Assembly (NCBI GenBank): GCA_947502595.1
Contig: CANNAM010000001.1
Span: 248,001 to 312,000, forward strand
Direction of reading: 5' to 3'
Length of the DNA: 64,000 nt
DNA from: an uncultured Marinicella sp.
GTDB lineage: Bacteria > Pseudomonadota > Gammaproteobacteria > Xanthomonadales > Marinicellaceae
The translations under genes were made by a program, and so were the position numbers. The notes under the pieces were generated by a model. It worked only from the letters and a program-made list of their open reading frames with translations. It had not been told where the DNA came from and did not search any database. Position 1 is the first letter of the stretch; each line of letters starts with the position of its first letter. Below are positions 1 through 7,107 of the stretch, one piece after another.

Positions 1-465
1 TGCTATTTGATTGATTGGCATTCGGGTTTGATGCAGCAACTGTTTGGCCATCAAACATTGTTGATACAAAGCGTAGGCCTTGGGGGCTGTACCTATGTAT
101 TTAACAAATAACTGACGCAGGTAACGGTCACTGACACCTAAGTACTCAGCAAATTCAGTTAAAGTTTGGTGGGTTAAGTCACCGGCATCAATACATTTTA
201 TGGCGCGGTTCAGTAGTGCTTGATTGCCGAGCCAAGCTGCTGATTGCGGTGCGCTGTCGGGTCGGCACCTTAAGCAAGGTCGAAAACCTGCTTGTGCGGC
301 CTGGTGTGCGGTTGGGTAGTATTCAACATTGCTTGCCTTGGGTGGTGTGGCTGGACAAATGCTCCGACAATATATGCCAGTGGTTTTAACTGCAGTAAAA
401 AAACTGCCGTCAAAACGGGCGTCTCTTGATAAACGGGCTTGGTGACAAATTTCTTGGCTCAGCAC
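1..465 (-). CDS. Ada-type metal-binding / AraC-HTH protein, probably an Ada-AlkA fusion (5' part only)
   Basis: The minus strand reads an open frame from a GTG at 465 off the window edge; it is not in the ORF track. The first ~75 residues match the Ada methylphosphotriester zinc domain: an N-terminal CHQARLSRDARFDGSFF stretch, then GIYCRSICPA and CLRCRP, giving the expected four cysteines. An AraC-type helix-turn-helix follows, with LGVSDRYLRQLF and the start of the second helix pair (AKQLLHQTRMPINQIA). This order is known from Ada/AdaA regulators and from fusions with the AlkA 3-methyladenine glycosylase; the phrase RDARFDGSFF fits the AlkA-fusion subgroup better, but the glycosylase part lies outside the window. 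Expected role: sensing methylated DNA phosphotriesters and repairing or inducing repair of alkylated bases. The GTG is chosen because an in-frame TGA lies three codons upstream. Confidence 0.8.
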   Translation of the reverse strand, partial: MLSQEICHQARLSRDARFDGSFFTAVKTTGIYCRSICPATPPKASNVEYYPTAHQAAQAGFRPCLRCRPDSAPQSAAWLGNQALLNRAIKCIDAGDLTHQTLTEFAEYLGVSDRYLRQLFVKYIGTAPKAYALYQQCLMAKQLLHQTRMPINQIA

Positions 466-560
466 AGTATTTCAGCACAATTGAATCAGTCCATTGTAAA
501 TGATGATGTCTGTCAAACCAGCCATTTTCGGAACTGAATGTTAATGGGCCAGCAGAGCAT

Positions 561-1652
561 CTAGGGCAGCTCGAGTTCTATTTCATCAACATGGTTAAAT
601 AATTGCCACAAGTCACCTTCGATGCCTTTAAAAGTTTGTCTGAAGCGCTTGTTTTGGCGGTCTTCGTTGCTGACATTGCGAATCAGTATTTTTAGAATTT
701 GAGCAGGGAATTGTTGCTGTATTTGCGCATATATCTCAGGGTCATGCTCTCCGCTGTCACCAACCAAGATAAATTGTCTTGCTGGGTACCTTTGTAAAAT
801 CTGAATGATTTGTGGCGGTTTAGTTTGGGTACTTTCGACAAACAAATTAAACAATGTTCGGTCTTTAAAGCGGAACAATTTCATGGCGTAGTCTGCGGCA
901 GGAAAGCCAGTGCGTTCAATGAATTCATGCAATGCTGGGTACAGTTGCCAAGGGCTGGAAGTAACAAAATGTAAGCCACCATTGTCAGGCAGCCACTGTT
1001 GGTACTTCTCAGCAATGCCAGGTACAACTGTGAAATCTTTGTAAAATGTACTTTCCAACAGAAGTTTGCGGTTGTTAACCTGTGAAATTTTGATGGTGTC
1101 GTCGATGTCACTGATGATGGAAAGTCCTTCGGGCTGCAATAAATTAACCTTGCCGCTGAACACCCGTGAATCATTATTGGGCAACACGGCTTGGTAGTGT
1201 AATTGCTTGGTTGGCCCCATGGCCCGTTTGATGATTTCAGCATCGACCTTTAGTGTGTCAGAGAAGTGGCCATTGGGTTGTGACTTGGTTATCGTGTAAC
1301 TGCGTTCAGCAAAGCGAATAACTATCGACCGGTTTCTTTTGTTGTCTGCCAGCAACAGGTTAATACGTTGGTCAAACTTATCCTGCGTTGAAGGCTGGGT
1401 GCTGAGCCCATACAAAACATGCATGCTTTTGGCAATCATTTCCTTTCTGACCACCGAGATAGCTGGTTCAAATACCCAGCCATGTATGGGGATGTGCCAT
1501 TGCTTGGTGTGCGGGTCAAACCAGGCGCTGGTGTCAAAAAACACCAAGTTTTGGTCCTGCTTCAATTGACTGGCAGTGGTTGGTCGATTTGCAGCTGAGC
1601 AATCAGAATAGGCCATCAATAACAAGATTGTTACCAGTAATATTTGTTTCAT
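561..1652 (-). CDS. Secreted App1-like phosphatase (DUF2183 family)
   Basis: The protein carries the DxDxT phosphatase signature SDIDDTIKIS in its middle, followed by SSPWQLYPAL and GDSGEHDPEIY, the hallmark blocks of the App1/DUF2183 catalytic domain (HAD-like). In yeast, App1 is a phosphatidate phosphatase; bacterial homologues are mostly uncharacterised, so the substrate here is unknown. I moved the start from the ORF-track ATG at 1691 to the ATG at 1652, because the next 20 residues (MKQILLVTILLLMAYSDCSA) form a clean signal peptide. The protein should therefore act in the periplasm or at the membrane. No strong Shine-Dalgarno is visible. The gene stands alone, divergent from the tricorn-like gene, and its stop lies 95 bp beyond the start codon of the Ada-like gene on the same strand. 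Confidence 0.8.
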   Translation of the reverse strand: MKQILLVTILLLMAYSDCSAANRPTTASQLKQDQNLVFFDTSAWFDPHTKQWHIPIHGWVFEPAISVVRKEMIAKSMHVLYGLSTQPSTQDKFDQRINLLLADNKRNRSIVIRFAERSYTITKSQPNGHFSDTLKVDAEIIKRAMGPTKQLHYQAVLPNNDSRVFSGKVNLLQPEGLSIISDIDDTIKISQVNNRKLLLESTFYKDFTVVPGIAEKYQQWLPDNGGLHFVTSSPWQLYPALHEFIERTGFPAADYAMKLFRFKDRTLFNLFVESTQTKPPQIIQILQRYPARQFILVGDSGEHDPEIYAQIQQQFPAQILKILIRNVSNEDRQNKRFRQTFKGIEGDLWQLFNHVDEIELELP

Positions 1653-1740
1653 GTGGTCGCTTGAAGTGTTTTTTTTAACAGGGGATAGCATACCTGATAA
1701 AACAGTATTATGGCGAACCAGTATCGTCCATTTGGCCTAT

Positions 1741-1769
1741 TCAAACAATTTTGTTGACTGAGGTATAAT
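1741..1769 (+). promoter_or_regulatory. Candidate promoter of the tricorn-like protease gene
   Basis: A perfect TATAAT hexamer lies at 1764-1769, 44 bp before the preferred start codon. The hexamer 17 bp upstream (TCAAAC) is a poor -35 match, so the call rests on the -10 box and its location in the divergent intergenic region. Confidence 0.35.
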
Positions 1770-1813
1770 CTCACCGCTTATTTTTTTTAACTATGGTAAC
1801 TAACGAGATTCTT

Positions 1814-4800
1814 ATGACGCGTAAACTGGCATTTTTTGTTTTGATATTAACACTCAGCGTGGCTGCTGCTGCCAAACCTGGGTACTTCAGGTCACCAGCA
1901 TTACATGATAATACCTTGGTTTTTACTGCAGAAGGGGACCTGTGGCTGGCAGATATACAGACTGGACAAACGCAACGTTTAACCACCCACCCCGCTGAGG
2001 AAAAAGCAGCTGCCATCTCACCAGATGGCCAATGGATCGCTTTCAGTGCCAATTATGAGGGTGCAACAGAAGTGTATATAATTTCCCGCTCTGGTGGTGT
2101 AGCAAAACGATTGAGCTATGAGCATGCTGTTGCAATGGTACAAGGTTGGACTACTGCTGGTGATGTCCTTTACAGCAGCAATAACAGTTTATCCACACCG
2201 GGAGGTTGGGGTTTGGTGAGCGTCAACTCCAAGACCTTAATCACGCAGCAATTGCCTTTAGCTGATGCCATCCAAGGAGTGGTTGATGAGCAAGGCGAAT
2301 ATGTATACTTTGTTAGGTTTGGCTTACAAGTATCAACTGATAACGTCAAAATGTACCGCGGTGGAGCGCAAGGAAAATTATGGCGTTACCGTTTGGGTGC
2401 TGCACAAGAGGCCACTCAATTGGCAGTGAATCATGTCGGTTCTATCCGCCAACCCATGGTTGTTGGTGATCAGGTGTATTTTATCAGCGATGCCAGTGGC
2501 ACAGATAACATTTGGTCAATACCTGTCGATGCAACAAACAGCGATGTTGCAGCGCAACAAATCACTGCATTTACCGACTGGGAAGTCCGCACGGCTCAAG
2601 TGGCTGCGCAATCTATTGCCCCACAAATTGTTTTCCAACAAGGACCAGACATCAAGCTGCTGAACTTGCAAGACCATTCTGTTAATAGCATACAGTTAGA
2701 TTTGGTTTCAGATTTTCCGCATTTGCGTGAACACTGGGAGTCACAGCCACTGCAATATTTAACCAGTGCTCAGTTAGCACCTAACTCCAATCAAGTGGTG
2801 CTTACTGCTCGAGGTCGAGTTGCCATAGCTGGCATGCAACAGTCAAGATTGACTGAAGTCAATACTGGGTCAGCTTCGCGAACCCGTCGAGCCATTCTTA
2901 GCCATGATGGTCAATGGGTTTATGCCATCAATGACGGCAGTGGTGAACATGAAATATGGCGATTTGCTGCCGATGGTTCGGCTCAGGCCAAACAATTGAC
3001 AGCCGATGGCACTGTGTTCAGGTGGGGATTGAGTTTGTCCCCAGATGGTCAGTGGTTGGCCCATGATGACAAAGCGGGGCGTTTGTTCTTGTTGAACCTA
3101 ACCACTGGAAAAAACCGTCAGATCTTGGCAGATAACCAGGGATTGGACTCCTATCGAGATGTGGTTTGGTCAGCAGACAGTCAATACTTGGCCATCACTC
3201 GCAATCACGTTGATGATTTGCGCAGCCGCATTCAATTGTATGCAGTCAAAAGTGGTAAAACCGCAGTCTTAACTTCAGACAAGTACGACTCTTATTCACC
3301 GGCCTTCAGTGTTGATGGCCAATGGTTGTATTTCCTGTCAGACCGGAATTTCAAAGCCACCCCGGGGCACCCTTGGGGCGACCGCAACACAGGCAGTCAA
3401 TTTGATCGCAGAACCGAAGTTTATGCTTATGCATTGCAAGAAAAGGCAGCGTTTCCTTTTCAAGCAGCCAATGAGTTGATGGATTCTAGTCCAGTTGATG
3501 GTGCGGCCAGCAAAGCGCAGAAAAACAAGACTGCTGAAAAAGCCAATATTCAATGGCAAGGTTTACCAACGCGTTTATGGCATGTGCCGGTGGCTGCTGG
3601 TAATTATGCAAAACTGTTGTTGAATGACCAATTTATCTACCTCAAATCCAGCTCCAATGAACCTGGTAGTCAAGCAGAACTTTTATCTCTGAAAATGTCG
3701 TTTGATGCCAAACCAAAAACGTTCTCTGCTGCTGTGGAAGACTTTCAGCTCAGTCAAGACGGTAAACAAATGTTGTTACGTAAAGTGGCTGAGGACAATG
3801 CCAGTATTTTTATTGTGCCGGCGGTTGAGGAGTTCCCTAAAGATGCCGCAGTAGCAGCAGCAGCGCAAGTGGTTACTAAGGACTGGCAATTGTTGATTGA
3901 GCCCAAACTGGAGTGGCAACAGGTATTTTATGACACATGGCTGATGCACCGTGATTCACTGTTTGATACGGGTATGCGCGGTTTAGATTGGGCTGCGGTA
4001 AAACAGATGTACCAGCCGTTATTGGCGAGAGTCACTGACCGTTATGAGTTGAATGATGTGTTGGGTCAAATGACTGGCGAGCTCAATGCTTTACACTCGC
4101 AAGTCCGTGGTGGTGATGTGCCTGAGGACAGTGACAGTCCACAAGCTGCTAATTTAGGTGCGCATTTGGTGCAAACCAATGAGGGGGTAATGGTTCAGCA
4201 AATTTACCATCATGATCCAGAGCTGCCCACCTCAGGTTCGCCATTGGCCTTGGCTGGTGTCGATGTACTTGAAGGTGATGTCATTGTCAAAATCAATGGA
4301 ACGGCCACTCCAACATTGGCTGTTATAGGCCGACAATTGCGTAATCAAGTGGGTAAACAGGTGTTGCTGGAGTTACAGCGAGGCAAACAAACCCACCAAA
4401 CTATAGTCAAACCAGTGAGCACGCAGGATAACAATCGCTTGCGCTATCAACATTGGGTGGCTGCTAAAAAATCAGCGGTGGAACAACACCATAAGGACAT
4501 CGGTTATTTACATTTATACGCCATGGGGTCCAATGATTTTGCCAACTTTACCCGTGAATTTTATGCTCTTTATAACAAGCCGGGTTTAATCATTGATGTG
4601 CGCCGTAATCGCGGCGGTAATGTAGACAGTTTGATGCTGGAAAAATTATTGCGTCGTAATTGGATGTATTGGCAGGGGACGCGAGGTGAAGCTTATGGCA
4701 ACATGCAACAATCTTTTGGTGGTCACTTGGTGGTGTTGGCAGATCAATTCACTTATTCAGATGGAGAAACCTTTACAGCAGGTGTCAAAGCCATGGGTTT

Positions 4801-5128
4801 AGGTACTGTGATAGGTAAACAGACTGCTGGCGCAGGGGTGTGGCTCAGTGGTCGCAATCGGGTCTCAGATAATGGCATCGCTAGGGTGGCTGAATACCCG
4901 GTGTTTGATGTTGCAGGTAACTGGGTGGTTGAAGGCCATGGTGTAACGCCTGATATTGAAGTCAATAATTTACCTTATGCCACTTTCAACGGCGGGGATG
5001 CTCAACTACAAGCTGCTTTGCAGTACTTACAACAAAAATTAAAAGCTGAGCCTGTTGAGCCGTTTAAAGCCAAAGGTTTTCCAGCAGTCGACCAGCCAGC
5101 CATGGATGTGAAAAAAATAAAGCCATAA
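1814..5128 (+). CDS. Tricorn-type serine protease (S41 family), exported
   Basis: This 1104-residue protein has the full tricorn architecture. An N-terminal signal peptide (MTRKLAFFVLILTLSVAAAA) is followed by two WD40/PD40-like beta-propellers (ISPDGQWIAFSA, LSPDGQWLAHDD, FSVDGQWLYFLSD), a helical core, a PDZ segment (~790-880) and a C-terminal S41 peptidase domain. Tricorn catalytic residues appear conserved: His in NALHSQV (~760), Ser-Asp in TYSDGETF (~982) and Glu in VVEGHGVTPDIEV (~1040). Tricorn trims oligopeptides; the signal peptide here suggests a periplasmic rather than cytosolic peptidase. The ATG at 1814 is preferred over the track's 1793 because it sits behind ACGAGA with suitable spacing and begins the signal peptide. 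It is monocistronic: a strong terminator follows within 4 bp. Confidence 0.9.
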   Translation: MTRKLAFFVLILTLSVAAAAKPGYFRSPALHDNTLVFTAEGDLWLADIQTGQTQRLTTHPAEEKAAAISPDGQWIAFSANYEGATEVYIISRSGGVAKRLSYEHAVAMVQGWTTAGDVLYSSNNSLSTPGGWGLVSVNSKTLITQQLPLADAIQGVVDEQGEYVYFVRFGLQVSTDNVKMYRGGAQGKLWRYRLGAAQEATQLAVNHVGSIRQPMVVGDQVYFISDASGTDNIWSIPVDATNSDVAAQQITAFTDWEVRTAQVAAQSIAPQIVFQQGPDIKLLNLQDHSVNSIQLDLVSDFPHLREHWESQPLQYLTSAQLAPNSNQVVLTARGRVAIAGMQQSRLTEVNTGSASRTRRAILSHDGQWVYAINDGSGEHEIWRFAADGSAQAKQLTADGTVFRWGLSLSPDGQWLAHDDKAGRLFLLNLTTGKNRQILADNQGLDSYRDVVWSADSQYLAITRNHVDDLRSRIQLYAVKSGKTAVLTSDKYDSYSPAFSVDGQWLYFLSDRNFKATPGHPWGDRNTGSQFDRRTEVYAYALQEKAAFPFQAANELMDSSPVDGAASKAQKNKTAEKANIQWQGLPTRLWHVPVAAGNYAKLLLNDQFIYLKSSSNEPGSQAELLSLKMSFDAKPKTFSAAVEDFQLSQDGKQMLLRKVAEDNASIFIVPAVEEFPKDAAVAAAAQVVTKDWQLLIEPKLEWQQVFYDTWLMHRDSLFDTGMRGLDWAAVKQMYQPLLARVTDRYELNDVLGQMTGELNALHSQVRGGDVPEDSDSPQAANLGAHLVQTNEGVMVQQIYHHDPELPTSGSPLALAGVDVLEGDVIVKINGTATPTLAVIGRQLRNQVGKQVLLELQRGKQTHQTIVKPVSTQDNNRLRYQHWVAAKKSAVEQHHKDIGYLHLYAMGSNDFANFTREFYALYNKPGLIIDVRRNRGGNVDSLMLEKLLRRNWMYWQGTRGEAYGNMQQSFGGHLVVLADQFTYSDGETFTAGVKAMGLGTVIGKQTAGAGVWLSGRNRVSDNGIARVAEYPVFDVAGNWVVEGHGVTPDIEVNNLPYATFNGGDAQLQAALQYLQQKLKAEPVEPFKAKGFPAVDQPAMDVKKIKP

Positions 5129-5131
5129 AAA

Positions 5132-5163
5132 AAGGCCGTCTCGGTGGACGGCCTTGAATTTTT
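5132..5163. terminator. Bidirectional intrinsic terminator
   Basis: A perfect 9-bp stem AAGGCCGTC/GACGGCCTT with a 6-nt loop is flanked by an A-run on the left and a T-run on the right. It can stop the tricorn-like gene on the plus strand. On the minus strand it reads as stem plus seven Ts, directly after the stop of the 48-residue ORF at 5162-5308. Confidence 0.85.
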
Positions 5164-5308
5164 AATGCTTGTTGTGGAGGTACTTTGTAATACACCTCAA
5201 CCAAGACTTTGGTTTTTCTGGTTTTAAACCGTGATAAGCAGGGTAGGGGCTAAAAACCTCTAAACTCTCATCAATACTTGTGTTTGTATTTTTGTTTTCA
5301 GCAATCAT
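5162..5308 (-). CDS. Small protein of unknown function (48 aa)
   Basis: This ORF is too short for the supplied track. It begins at an ATG at 5308 preceded by an AGGTGA Shine-Dalgarno 3-4 nt away, and encodes MIAENKNTNTSIDESLEVF...KYLHNKH. The N-terminal half is polar and acidic (possibly disordered); the C-terminal half is basic with SPYPAYHGLKPEKPKSWLR. No signal peptide, membrane segment or known domain is recognised. Its stop codon touches the bidirectional terminator at 5132-5163, whose T-run lies correctly for minus-strand transcription. Good RBS, correct terminator and convergent placement support a real gene, but no homologue can be named from memory. Confidence 0.55.
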   Translation of the reverse strand: MIAENKNTNTSIDESLEVFSPYPAYHGLKPEKPKSWLRCITKYLHNKH

Positions 5309-5452
5309 AAATCACCTATAGGTTATTGTGCTGAGTTTAATTTTAGCCAGAAAAATAGAGTAAACCACCCAAAATAAGGCGTTCTGACATATATTTTATG
5401 GTAATTAAGGAAATCAGCTTAATTGACAGCTGCTTAGTTGGTGTTGTCAGTG

Positions 5453-5485
5453 CAACCACTCAAACTGCTGAAGTTTGAGTGGTTG
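5453..5485. terminator. Perfect 13-bp hairpin, possible terminator
   Basis: CAACCACTCAAAC and GTTTGAGTGGTTG form a perfect 13-bp inverted repeat around a 7-nt loop, 18 bp beyond the stop of the minus-strand secreted-protein gene. There is no T-run on either side in the minus direction and only GGGGTTTT on the plus side. It may therefore protect the mRNA 3' end rather than terminate efficiently. Confidence 0.5.
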
Positions 5486-5502
5486 AATGGGGTTTTACAA
5501 GC

Positions 5503-6045
5503 TTAACGCTCTGCCCTTTCCCAGTAAGCGCGCATTTCTTCAATCCGTTCTAAAGGTTCAAAAACTACTGGGCCACCTGGTTCGCCTGGTAACACAGGGC
5601 CGACAAATTTTTCTAGCTCAAAGACTTCTACCAGTGGTGGAATGGTATAACATTTTTTCAATTTGAACTTAACCCCTTCAGATGTACTGTATAGGCTGGG
5701 CGCATTGGTGTAATTATGGGGTGCGTAGGGATGTACCAGCACTTGTCCTGATCCTGGTACACTGTAACCACCAAAGCTTCCACCACCACCTGCAAAGCTA
5801 TTGGCGTATTGATTGGTCGAAGTGAAGGTAATGTGTGTATCGACGTTACCATAGATGACTGGTGGGAGACCGCCTGGCACACCACCAGGGTAATTGGCGA
5901 GGATGCTTGACTCACCCCAATGTACATCAGCAATTTGTACTATGGTGCCTTTATGACACCATGGCACTGCTTGTGCGATGGTGGTGGCCATGCCAGCGGC
6001 AACGATCAGTAAGCCTATGGATTTTTTATATTTAATCTTTTTCAT
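5503..6045 (-). CDS. Secreted protein of unknown function, Gly/Pro-rich
   Basis: I cut the 255-residue ORF back to the ATG at 6045, which has an AGAGGA Shine-Dalgarno six bases upstream and opens with a typical signal peptide (MKKIKYKKSIGLLIVAAGMATTIAQA). The remaining 180-residue product has a mature part of about 155 residues with only two cysteines (VPWCHKG and KKCYTIPP), so a single disulfide is possible. A glycine-rich stretch (SFAGGGGSFGGYSVPGSG) and a proline/glycine-rich segment near the end (VLPGEPGGP) flank beta-like sequence. The C terminus is charged (RIEEMRAYWERAER). No family is recognised. It is divergent from another secreted unknown gene (6498-7031) across about 450 bp. Confidence 0.65.
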   Translation of the reverse strand: MKKIKYKKSIGLLIVAAGMATTIAQAVPWCHKGTIVQIADVHWGESSILANYPGGVPGGLPPVIYGNVDTHITFTSTNQYANSFAGGGGSFGGYSVPGSGQVLVHPYAPHNYTNAPSLYSTSEGVKFKLKKCYTIPPLVEVFELEKFVGPVLPGEPGGPVVFEPLERIEEMRAYWERAER

Positions 6046-6497
6046 TAGTTTTCCTCTGTTTAAAATAAATTTTAAGTTAATTTTGTTATGGCATAAAACA
6101 CTGGGATAAAAATGACCCTGTGCTTGAACGCTACATGCATAACATGCTACTAAATCCTCAGCGCGAATGGCTGTCAATCGGACTGAGAAGTGGCCTTTAT
6201 TGTGGAAGATTTTTACAGTCATCGACAGCGAAACAGCAGACCAAAATGGCAAAAATTTTGTTTGTACCAAATTTTTCCAGTAAGCAGCGCTGTGTGGAGC
6301 TGACGGGGCTGAAGAAGGGTGTTAATATGATGTTAATATTGTCTAATTATTTCAGTTGTAAAATTTTTTAATTGTTATATATATCAATAACTTGGTGATT
6401 AATTTACCAGTTTTTTCCAGTAAATATGACGCGGTTCAATGCATTTGAAATAAAAATTAACTACAATCTTTATCATCACAATTATAGGTAGAAAATA
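6046..6497. other. Divergent intergenic region (452 bp)
   Basis: This region separates the starts of two secreted-protein genes. It becomes AT-rich towards the plus-strand gene. A plus-strand 83-codon ORF (6120-6371) and the antisense extension of the minus-strand ORF both fall here; neither has a convincing RBS or domain. No promoter can be fixed with confidence. Confidence 0.4.
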
Positions 6498-7031
6498 ATG
6501 ATTAAAAAAATAACTTTATTGGTGGTTTTAGGCAGTCAGTTCAGTGCAGTGCAGGCGCATGATTTTACAGCGCCTTCTGGTGACATTGTAGTGGCCAGTT
6601 ATGATGTTTCAGGCAGTGAGATTTGGAATGGTTATTTTGCATCACCATTGCGTTTATTGGCTCAACCTGTGACCCGTATACAACAAGACATTGAACAAGA
6701 GTTTGTGTTTATTAATCGACCACGGTATATAAAAACCCAGATGCCTGAGCACCGCATGGTGTGTCAACTTAAAGAAGCAGGGGGGCAAGGTGGAAACCCT
6801 GACAGCAGATGTCGTGATGAATTTCCGCATGTGCATGTTGATGATTTTAAAATGGCTTTAGATTTTGGTAATTCCAAGTGTCAGTCGCATGGCTCAGGTG
6901 TTGTTGCTGAGTTTGTCGGGCCCAATACTTTTGTAGGCTGGGATAAACAGCCAGCTGACTCGCATCATTATCACTATAAATTAATCCAAGGTTTATCATT
7001 TGATTGTGTGGCTGCATTGCCGAGTTATTGA
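6498..7031 (+). CDS. Secreted protein of unknown function, four cysteines
   Basis: A 177-residue protein with a signal peptide (MIKKITLLVVLGSQFSAVQA) cleaved near AHDF. The mature part has four cysteines (RMVCQL, DSRCRDE, NSKCQSH, FDCVAA), consistent with two disulfides in the periplasm or outside the cell. The segment FPHVHVDDFKMALDFG and the late HHYHYKL are histidine-rich and could bind metal, but this is speculation. An AGGTAG sequence about 6 nt upstream serves as RBS. No known family is recognised. It is convergent with the TPR gene and ends near a 9-bp hairpin. Confidence 0.65.
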   Translation: MIKKITLLVVLGSQFSAVQAHDFTAPSGDIVVASYDVSGSEIWNGYFASPLRLLAQPVTRIQQDIEQEFVFINRPRYIKTQMPEHRMVCQLKEAGGQGGNPDSRCRDEFPHVHVDDFKMALDFGNSKCQSHGSGVVAEFVGPNTFVGWDKQPADSHHYHYKLIQGLSFDCVAALPSY

Positions 7032-7050
7032 TTTCGCTTAGATGCTGTAT

Positions 7051-7079
7051 CAACCCAGCGGTATCAACATGCTGGGTTG
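7051..7079. terminator. Hairpin between convergent genes
   Basis: CAACCCAGC and GCTGGGTTG form a perfect 9-bp stem with an 11-nt loop in the 76-bp gap between two convergent genes. No strong T-run follows, so terminator efficiency is uncertain. Confidence 0.5.
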
Positions 7080-7107
7080 GTTGGACCGTTACAACCTTTT
7101 CTGCTAC

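Noticed and set aside
6046-6270. 75-residue N-terminal extension of the secreted-protein ORF
   Set aside because: The internal ATG at 6045 has a good RBS and starts a signal peptide; the extension has no such support.
6120-6371. 83-codon plus-strand ORF in the divergent intergenic region
   Set aside because: No RBS, no recognisable domain, and it overlaps the likely promoter region.
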